Position numbers and translations under genes: made by a program. From contig CBFFRP010000255.1 of assembly GCA_965644295.1 (NCBI GenBank), forward strand, positions 124,001-188,000: a DNA stretch of 64,000 bases, read 5' to 3'. A model generated the notes under the pieces. It was not told the origin of the DNA and did not search any database. It was given only the letters and a program-made list of their open reading frames with translations. This document shows positions 56,658 through 64,000 of the stretch, piece by piece. Source of the stretch: Paraphysomonas bandaiensis. Taxonomy: Eukaryota; Chrysophyceae. Position 1 is the first letter of the stretch; every line of letters starts with the position of its first letter.

Positions 56658-58955
56658 ATGAGTGTATTTCCCTCATTATTTGTGTTGAAATCTATTTCAT
56701 CGAGAGCTCAAATTTTAGTTAAAGAAGGAACCAGTCAAAGTCTGAGAGATGCAATTGAACTGCTCCTCAAGAACGACACCTCTGTCGATATGGACATTTC
56801 TAAGCGCCCCGATGCTATAGATTGCGGTGCTTTACTTCACAACAGCCTTATAAAGTTAGCTAGTTCGCCGTATGGTGCTCTTGGAGTTAGTGTTTCAGCT
56901 AATTCTGATGAAATACGGCGAGCTTACAAAAAGTAATACTCTAAAACAAAATTTTGATCATGAATTCATTATAGTACTGCAGAATGGCTCTTAAATACCA
57001 CCCCGACAAAAACCCTTCTACGACACCCTTGTTTCAGGTTATCCAATGTGCGTATGAAAAGCTCACCGTGGGTGGTTCTACCTATGCGCCACACACCTCA
57101 ACTTCGACTCCGTCCAGTCCGCCACCATCCCCAGCGAAACCCCGTAAACAGCAAACTAGAAACGAGAAATCACCTCTGCATGGTAGTAGAAAGCAGCCGA
57201 GTTGTAGCAATAAATCTCCGCCGAAGTCCGGGAAGGGTTCTGCGGAGTATGCAAGATATGCAGACACTGGTAGGAGAGATGGTGAGGGGAGTCAGAAGTT
57301 CAAAGCCAATGGATGGACAGGAGGATCTGGAAAGCAGAAAGAGACTGGAGGCGGCGGAAGAGCAGCAGCAGCTGGAGATAATACCCCTCATGCAAGCTGG
57401 ACGGATCATATGCCGTCATCGGCGAGGGGATATGCTCAGGGAGGAGTACCAAACGCAAGCAATTCGCAAAAAGGATCCACTTCTTTTATGCGCAGTCAAA
57501 TGGAAGCAAGAGAACGAGAAGCCAGACGACGGAAGGAAGTTGAAGCCGCAGCAGCCCGCACTGCTCAGCGTAGATATCACAAAGCTTCACCTCGCCCTAG
57601 GCCGAAGGAAAACCCTCCCCCCAAGGACTATAGCACTGATGACAACTCTACACCTCGTTTCACATCCAGTAAGGTCAAGAAGAGTTGTCCTAGGGATGCC
57701 TGGGAGGAGGAATCAACCACAACTGGTATTGCGGCTGGACTTATCCCTACCCCTCAAGGTGTGGTGGTATCTGCAGTCGATTTTTATACTGTGGAAGTTT
57801 CATGGAATTCGCTGAAGTCCGCTTCGTCGTCCATGCTCCGTTCACACATATCTGCATTAAAAGTTGAGCTTAGCTGGGGTCTTGCTGATGTGACAATGTC
57901 GTGGGAGTCGTCATCTAAGCTTATAGCCGGAGAAAAAGTCAGGAAAAAGAATCTTATTTCTGGAGCAACATACCATTTTAGGGCACGCTATGTGATTCCA
58001 CCTTCATCTTCTAGTTCAGGTGAGTGAATAACCATAATTCGACCATTCTGAACGGTATTTTTTTGTCAGTGTCTGTTGAGGGTCAGTGGTGCACACCCGT
58101 TACAGTAACGCTTCCACTATTAGAACAACCAGCTAACGAGCCAGCCTTTGAAAGTGAAGATCAATGCACCGACAACCCATCTGCAGCAGCTTGGTCGGAA
58201 GAAGTACCGTCGCACGACGACCAAACCGCTTCGTACACTGACAGTACAGCAGTACCCGTAAATGCGGATACATCAGGAACACCACAAGAGGGGTCTATGG
58301 TGTGGTGTTTACTGGAGGCACCTCTAACGGGTTCTGATGATCAAGGCTATATACTGGAGGTTCATAAAGAAAAGAGCATGACAAGTGCTATAGTAGGCTA
58401 TATATCATCGGCGAAGCAAGTGCTTGCTCTTGAAGGAAAAGGAAAGTGGCTTCGCGTTAAATGTCATTGGTTGGCCTCTGTTGGTCACAAAAATAAGAAC
58501 AGAAAGGCCTCGGCGTGGGCAAGCGGGGAAGAGTGGGGGTGGGCAAAACGAGAAGAATGGAGGAGTGACATCGGTGAGACTCACGTATTTCTCCGACCAA
58601 TAACAGCGCCCACTCCTGGTTCTGAGGCAGCAGATACAGCAGCTTCGAGTTCTAGCAACTCTGGTAGTGATGTGCCAGTGTGGTATGAACACTACGACGA
58701 AAGTGGATACCCATACTATTATAACGAATCAACTGGCGAGAGTCAATGGGAACCGCCGGAGTGGGTGGAGGAAGTAGATCAAGACTCTGGGGCCAGGTGA
58801 CCAGTTTGTACGTTTGATTCTTATAATATCTTATTCGCTATGTACTATGTAGGTACTATGTGCAGCTAAATCAAGAAGACGGAAGTGTATTTAATTCGAC
58901 ATGGACGAAACCCCAAATGTTTTCCAGGGTGGTTAGACACACTACTTGGAGTTAG
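56658..58955 (+). CDS. J-domain protein with FN3, SH3-like and WW domains
   Basis: Four exons: 56658-56932, 56983-58019, 58070-58796, 58853-58955; 713 aa, phases consistent. A J domain spans about residues 68-125 with YGALGVSVSANSDEIRRAYKK and MALKYHPDKNPST, joined across a 50-nt intron. The HPD motif is intact. A long basic, Ser/Gly/Arg-rich linker (about 130-330) follows. Residues about 340-460 fit a fibronectin type III fold (VEVSWNSL, GATYHFRARY, QWCTPVTV). Next is a beta-rich SH3-like segment (KGKWLRVKC). A textbook WW domain (YEHYDESGYPYYYN, SQWEPPEW) follows, and a second WW-like stretch ends the protein (YYVQLN, TWTKPQMF). J domains stimulate Hsp70; the rest would bind Pro-rich partners. 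The combination is unusual and the cellular role unknown. Confidence 0.83.
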
Positions 58956-59196
58956 TGTTTCATGTTTTGAAATTCTTATCATACTTATTAATAATAGAAG
59001 TAGCACCATTCGTGTGGCACCATTTTAAATTTCCCACTACCCTTTAATGATAGTGGCATTACAATATGTGTTACTATACCCACACATGTCTACCTGTTTC
59101 TTGTCATTTGTAACTTTTACACTCGTAGTATTTGCTATACATGATAGCAATTTCATTTCTTCTTTATTAAAAAAACATCACAACAAAACCATAACA

Positions 59197-59886
59197 CTAC
59201 GTTTCTGTAAGAGGGTAGTCTGTGTTCATATCACTACTTCTCTCATTTATATCATCTCTGGGCTGAGAACTAAAAGAAAACATAAGATCTCCTTCAGAAC
59301 CCACTACACGCGTCTTTGAGTACTTCGAAGCTGCAAAATCCTCGAACTTCTTCGCATTCCAATCTGAATTCGATTGAGCAACCACTTCCGACTCATCATA
59401 AGGCCTTTTACTTCCAGTTTGTATTATCTCTTCTTCCATGTCCACATTATCATCGTTATCACAGTTATCATCTCGCGCAGACTCCTCATCCACTTCCATG
59501 GAGTCGCTTCCCTTCAAAGCGCCCACAGCAGCATCTCGTTGTTTCTTAGCTTCCAGTGCCTCGTGCATATTTTTACAACAACCTGGACACACACGCCTCT
59601 CAGAAGCGCAGTTGTCACAGAGTGTCCTATAAGCCTTTGTGATGCATTTCTTCTTGCAGCCCTGACAATTAGCCAGATTCTTCAGGGCTTTATACTTATT
59701 AAATTGAAATCTCCATTGTAGTTTCTCTCTGCATTTTGGGCACACACCATCCCCCATATTTTGCTGAATTCGGGATTCATTTTTCAATTCTCTCTCTTTT
59801 AGCTTGACATCGCGATTGCGAACATACTTCTGTTTCTGAGCTTGTTTAGTGAAACCAGCTGTAGACTTCCCTCCAGCTCCTGGCAT
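59197..59886 (-). CDS. C9orf85-like (DUF2039) zinc-binding protein
   Basis: Single exon, 229 aa. The N-terminal 110 residues match the C9orf85 family: an initial basic region with KQKYVRNRDVKL, then GDGVCPKCREKLQWRFQFNK, YKALKNLANCQGC, KKCITKAYRTLCDNC, and ERRVCPGC. Four CxxC pairs would bind zinc. The C-terminal half is acidic and Ser-rich with an EVDEES...DNDDNVDMEEE stretch and no known fold. The family is widespread in eukaryotes but of undefined function, and resembles rubredoxin-like or RNA-associated zinc proteins. It diverges from CBS. Confidence 0.85.
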   Translation of the reverse strand: MPGAGGKSTAGFTKQAQKQKYVRNRDVKLKERELKNESRIQQNMGDGVCPKCREKLQWRFQFNKYKALKNLANCQGCKKKCITKAYRTLCDNCASERRVCPGCCKNMHEALEAKKQRDAAVGALKGSDSMEVDEESARDDNCDNDDNVDMEEEIIQTGSKRPYDESEVVAQSNSDWNAKKFEDFAASKYSKTRVVGSEGDLMFSFSSQPRDDINERSSDMNTDYPLTET

Positions 59887-60351
59887 ATCTCAATATTAAG
59901 TTGACACAATTCAGGCAAACTAAATTAAGAGTTACGAATATTTTTATCACTACAAAGAAAACGTTTGATGGGCTAACTGCAATGTTTACAAAGGTGTGAA
60001 TGCTGTCCAATAACGTATAGAGGAAATGAAAAGAATGGCCAACAACACAACAAAAATACTCACAGGAGTATGTACAGCAGTATGTGTGTATACCAGTATA
60101 CGGTATACCGATATGTCTACGTCGTACTGTGTGTATAATATGTATGTGCAGATGTGCAGTATATCCATGTACAGCAAGATGTACACGTATATGTTTTGTA
60201 GATGTGAGAGCTGTTTTCAGCCCTAGACTGAGCAGAATCTGTTTTTGTTTGTGGTGCATGTCTGCGCATGTGGTTTATACAAAGTGCGGTCATATATATA
60301 TATATATTCCACTAACAAAATCATAATCCATTACCCCACCTGCGATTAACT
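59887..60351. promoter_or_regulatory. Divergent promoter with GTATACC cluster
   Basis: This is the gap between the C9orf85-like gene (-) and CBS (+). At 60067-60125 it reads GTATGTACAGCAGTATG, then GTATACCAGTATACGG and TATACCGATATG, followed by further CAGTATATCC and TGTACAGC words to 60180. These are the same words seen in the other divergent gaps. A TATATATATA run lies at 60293-60308, about 45 bases before the CBS start. Confidence 0.55.
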
Positions 60352-62068
60352 ATGACAGAATCTTGCCCTCATTCTAAGGATTTCGATGAAGTTCTTCGCC
60401 GCCGTCAAGCGGATGGACAGTCATGCAGATGGCGTGTGAACGCAGACGAGCCAAACCCCCACTCTCATATTCCTCGCAACCCCATACGCACCATCATGCC
60501 CGACATCCTCCACAACATCGGGGAGACTCCTTTGGTAACAGTTAAATGTATGTGATGGTTTTATGTCTGACCGGTGTGTGATACAGGTGCGGATTAACCG
60601 TATCGCCAAAAAAGAGGGCTTGAAGTGCGAGCTTTTGGCGAAATGCGAATTCTTCAATGCCGGTGGCTCTGTCAAGGATAGAATCGGGAGAAGAATGGTT
60701 GAAGATGCTGAGCGTACTGGTCGTATCAAGCCTGGTGATACCCTAATTGAGCCCACCAGTGGTAACACTGGCATCGGACTTGCCCTTGCTGCTGCTGTTA
60801 AGGGCTACCGCATGATAATCACAATGCCAGAAAAAATGTCTGAAGAGAAAGTGAATGTGCTGAAAGCTCTTGGTGCGGAGATTATTCGCACTCCTAATGA
60901 GGCCGCCTTTGATGCTCCGGATAGTCATATTGGTGTAGCTAAGAAACTCTTACAGGAAATTCCCAACAGTCATATCCTCGATCAGTACTTGAACCCCAAC
61001 AACCCCATGGCACACTACGAGGGTACCGCCGAGGAGATCTGGGAACAGTGCGAGGGAAAAGTGGATATGCTTGTTGCTGGTGCTGGAACTGGGGGCACCA
61101 TCACCGGTATTGCTCGCCGTCTTAAAGAACTCAACCCCAACCTGATCGTTGTGGGTGTGGACCCTTTCGGAAGTATTCTCGCTCAGCCGCCGGAATTGAA
61201 CGCCGGTGAGCACCCAATGTATCAAGTTGAGGGTATTGGGTACGACTTTATCCCCGGTGTTCTTGACCGCACAGTGGTGGACCGCTGGATGAAGAGCGAG
61301 GACCGCTCCAGTTTCGTTATGTCTCGTCGACTCATCCGCGAGGAGGGCTTACTCTGCGGTGGTAGCAGTGGCACGGCTATGGTTGCAGCTCTCCAGGCAG
61401 CCAAGGAACTCGGTGAGGGTCAACGCTGCGTTGTCATTCTTCCCGATTCGGTACGCAACTACATGACTAAGTTTCTGAACGACTCGTGGATGTATGAGCA
61501 TGGATTCATCGATGAAGATTCCCACAGACAAGTGCGCATGGGGGCCTGGTGGGCGTCTCGCAGGGTCTCTGAGTTGGATCTGAATTCTCCTATTACTGTT
61601 TCTCCGGATACTTCTTGTAAGGATGCGATCGAGCTGTTGCAGTCGCGCGCATTCGACATGATGCCTGTGCAGTCCGCTGAGGATGGTTCTGTCCTGGGTG
61701 TCGTGACTATGGGCAACCTCACCGCCATGATCACCCAAAACCGCATTCATCCTAATGATCCCTGCAAAAAGGCTATGTACAAGCAATTTCGCAAGGTGCA
61801 GATTAATACTGTTCTCAGTGATCTAGCAGCTATTTTCGATAGGTAATCGGTTTAATTTATAGATGCGCTTTTATCTCAAACTTGAACCGCAGGGACTACT
61901 ATGCTCTTGTCGTTGCTGAGCAGAAGTGCTACCACAATGGTCAGGAGACAACAAGAAGCGTTGTGACCGGTGTCGTAACTAGAATTGACCTTCTGACATT
62001 CATTTCTAATGTTTGTATATCCCAAAACTTTATCATCAATATAACTTCTTCCACAGGGAAGCGCATAG
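60352..62068 (+). CDS. CBS: Cystathionine beta-synthase
   Basis: Four exons: 60352-60534, 60587-61842, 61893-62010, 62057-62068; 522 aa. The last exon is only 12 nt (Gly-Ser-Ala-stop) and is the least certain part. The enzyme condenses serine and homocysteine to cystathionine with PLP. The core includes [13 protein letters not shown] (Schiff-base Lys), [35 protein letters not shown] and [13 protein letters not shown]. It is very close to the animal enzyme. An N-terminal C-x-W...H-x-H motif ([16 protein letters not shown]) sits where human CBS binds heme. Two C-terminal CBS repeats follow ([34 protein letters not shown]), which in animals bind S-adenosylmethionine. Introns are 46-52 nt. Confidence 0.96.
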
Positions 62069-63127
62069 GAGCACATACATGTGAATAAGCTGATCAAGAA
62101 GTTGTGATTCGTAAGAACGGAACGCTGATATTACAATTTTCTATCTTCGGGGATTGCGTATAGTCCCTAGTTAAGTTGATTGGGTAATGGCTTCATAGGA
62201 AAGTATATTATGCACGCGCAGAATCAATTTTCGAAGCTTATTCTTGTAGCGTTATAATATTGAAAAAGGGTTTACTATTCGTTATTATTTGTTTGCAAGA
62301 TTATCCAAAGTATTGTTTTATTGGGAGCTTGTTCAACAATCAACGTCATGAAGAGCATGAATACGATAGATGATAAAGTGTGTATGCAGTGGAACTAGTA
62401 GGAACGAAGAAACGAAGATGCATAGTTGAGATCAGGGGGCGATAACAATATATTGCCAGCAAAAATAATAACACTATTTTCAAGACCAATAATCATTAGT
62501 AAATATGTTGCAATTAATATCTGTATATTGGACGCTAAGAAGAAAAATTAGCTCGGTCGGTAGAAACTAGTTAGTAGAGGTTACAACATGATGACAGAAA
62601 ACAATGAAAACCCAATGTAGCAAAATTGGGTATGTCAAGTATGGGTGATTTAGGAGGTTGTTATGGCTGAAGAATAAGATGAAGTGATGTAGGTTGTAGT
62701 ATGAAATGAGATGTAGATGGTAGTTATGATTAGATCAGAAGATACGAGTATTAAGGCCAGATATAGGGTTGGAGTGTACCGGAACTACCCGTACATACGG
62801 ATGTAACGGACGGTCATGGTAACCCGTACAGTATTATGATGGTATACGTAGGTATTCTGTAGGATGATATAGGAGTAGATAGCAGGATGTTAAGGGATTT
62901 CTATATGATTATTTCTGGAAGTAGAAAACTAGCTATTTATGGCTGGGAAACCACTTCTAGAATTAACTATGGGGATATAGGTAGAAGGATATGGAGTTTT
63001 AGATATAATAGTGAAAGTTGATATCGTAGTTGTTGAAAGTTAAGAAGTAGCGAAGTAAAGAGTAAGAAGAGGAAGTTAAGTGAAGAGTGTTGTGAGAAGA
63101 CTATCCTACCCCACATCACCTGTGCAC
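62069..63127. other. Gene-free region, 5' flank of the right-edge gene
   Basis: No coding sequence is supported. The first half is AT-rich. From about 62580 the plus strand becomes purine-rich with many GTAG and GAAG words. Words of the promoter type occur at 62777-62850 (GTACCGG, CCCGTACATACGG, CCCGTACAGTATT, GGTATACG), about 300 bases before the next start codon. Confidence 0.45.
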
Positions 63128-64000
63128 ATGGACAGGGATGATAAGACCAGCAATGTTAGTCATGATAGCGAGGCTCAATCACCCGTAGTCGTTACACTTG
63201 GTGGACAACGTGGGCTGGGTACAGTGGTTGAGAGTGATCAACTCAGCCATGCGTCACCCAGCGCACTATCGGCACGATCTCGGAGAGAGCCTTTGCCAGA
63301 AGAGGGAGACATTGAGAGTATCAGCCTATGCCATGAGGGAGAGGAGAGACAGGAGACTAAGGAGGAACTGCGGTCCCATGCACAGAAGGACCTATTGGAG
63401 CACGGGCTGAGGATGCAGAGTATGGATGACAGGAAAGGTGGAACCCAACCCAATTGGTCTGGAAGGTCTACAGAGCAGATAGAATGGATGCGTGATCCTA
63501 TTCTTGGAGGCAGAGACCTGGAGATGGGGGATAGGAGTAGTAGAGATGATATAAAGAGCTCGTGGAGGAGCACAGGAAGAGAAGAGAAGATTAAAAGGAG
63601 AGATGTTTACGCAAGAGCAGATGATGTGAGGGGCCCATCAGGAGGTCCTGGATATATTAGAAGAAAGGATTATGCAACAGATGAAGATGTAAGGGGCCCA
63701 TTAGGAGGTCCTGGAGATGATTATATGAAAGATGAAGATGTAAGGGGCCCATTAGGAGGTCCTGGAGATGATTATATGAAAGATGAAGATTTAAGGGGCC
63801 CATTAGGAGGTCCTGGATATGCCAGAAGAGATGATTATATGAAAGATGAAGATTTGAGGGGCCCATCAGGAGGTCCTGGATATAGTAAAAGAGAGGATTA
63901 TGTGAGAGAAGTGAATTTTAGGGACCTATCCAGAGGTCTTGGAGAAGAGATAGAAAAGCAGATGAGAGTACCTGAATGGCTGGTGGAGCCTAGTAGAGAA
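63128..64000 (+). CDS. Partial gene with DEDVRGPLGGPG tandem repeats
   Basis: An ATG at 63128 opens 291 codons with no stop to the window edge, so the gene is cut off at the right. The first 160 residues are hydrophilic, rich in Arg, Glu, Ser and Asp. From about residue 165 there are at least five tandem units of roughly 17-20 residues with the core DED(V/L)RGP(L/S)GGPG followed by DDYMK or Y.RR.D. The last visible segment is degenerate (EVNFRDLSRGLGEEI). No signal peptide, membrane segment or known domain is visible. It is probably an intrinsically disordered repeat protein; function unknown. An upstream exon cannot be excluded. Confidence 0.6.
   Translation, partial: MDRDDKTSNVSHDSEAQSPVVVTLGGQRGLGTVVESDQLSHASPSALSARSRREPLPEEGDIESISLCHEGEERQETKEELRSHAQKDLLEHGLRMQSMDDRKGGTQPNWSGRSTEQIEWMRDPILGGRDLEMGDRSSRDDIKSSWRSTGREEKIKRRDVYARADDVRGPSGGPGYIRRKDYATDEDVRGPLGGPGDDYMKDEDVRGPLGGPGDDYMKDEDLRGPLGGPGYARRDDYMKDEDLRGPSGGPGYSKREDYVREVNFRDLSRGLGEEIEKQMRVPEWLVEPSRE
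63620..63905 (+). repeat. In-frame coding tandem repeat (about 51-60 bp units)
   Basis: Five units share the core AGGGGCCCATTAGGAGGTCC (variants ATCAGG). Two central units (from about 63679 and 63730) are almost identical over 51 bp. Unit length changes are multiples of three, so the reading frame is kept. Confidence 0.85.

Noticed and set aside
1-64000. CRISPR arrays, bacterial operons, rRNA genes, integrons
   Set aside because: None seen; the spliceosomal introns and gene families show a eukaryotic nuclear genome.

Overview
The window is nuclear DNA of a eukaryote, most likely a unicellular one. Protein-coding genes are cut by very short GT-AG introns, nearly all 42-70 nt. I could rebuild about 70 of them by hand with the reading phase conserved across every junction. 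Markers include cytosolic ribosomal protein L18, a mitochondrial-type Lon protease, an animal-type cystathionine beta-synthase, an RMC1 (MON1-CCZ1 regulator) homologue, and OSCP1, a protein typical of flagellated lineages. I cannot place the organism further from sequence alone.

Layout, left to right: a zinc-finger/Nudix hydrolase (+, 0.3-1.5 kb); an RMC1 homologue (-, 2.4-5.8 kb) diverging from a secreted saposin-type protein (+, 6.3-8.0 kb); a palindromic repeat block (8.2-8.6 kb); a PX-GOLD-coiled-coil protein (-, 9.0-13.6 kb) diverging from RPL18 (+, 14.1-14.8 kb); an MFS transporter (+, 17.0-19.3 kb); a small RING-like protein (+, 20.5 kb); a decayed Ty1/copia element (22.96-26.49 kb) sitting inside an older repeat copy; a Patched/MMPL-type membrane protein (-, 26.7-29.9 kb) diverging from a 26-exon Lon gene (+, 30.6-34.6 kb); a giant non-LTR retrotransposon (+, about 35.0-47.3 kb); a myosin-phospholipase C fusion (-, 47.8-53.5 kb); OSCP1 (-, 54.8-56.0 kb) diverging from a J-domain/FN3/WW protein (+, 56.7-59.0 kb); a C9orf85-like zinc protein (-, 59.2-59.9 kb) diverging from CBS (+, 60.4-62.1 kb); and a repeat-bearing gene running off the right edge (+, from 63.1 kb).

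Three things stand out. First, a single 12-exon gene joins a complete myosin motor and IQ necks to a PH-EF-X-Y-C2 phospholipase C. The PLC catalytic residues are replaced, so it looks like a motor carrying a dead PLC. Second, the 12-kb LINE-like element encodes OTU-type protease folds, a SET domain, an APE-type endonuclease, a reverse transcriptase and RNase H, with a frame change between the endonuclease and the reverse transcriptase. Its 3' tail is shared by other dispersed copies in the window that carry different bodies. Third, four of the five divergent intergenic regions contain clusters of GTATAC/TATACCGG-type palindromes and CAGTATAC/TACAGCAGTA words. They look like a shared promoter code and are absent from the PX-GOLD/RPL18 gap.

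Gene functions point to endolysosomal and membrane traffic (RMC1, PX-GOLD, Patched-like, myosin-PLC), mitochondrial and sulphur metabolism (Lon, CBS) and flagellar biology (OSCP1), but there is no operon-like logic. Exon boundaries below are manual predictions from splice signals, phase and protein family fit.
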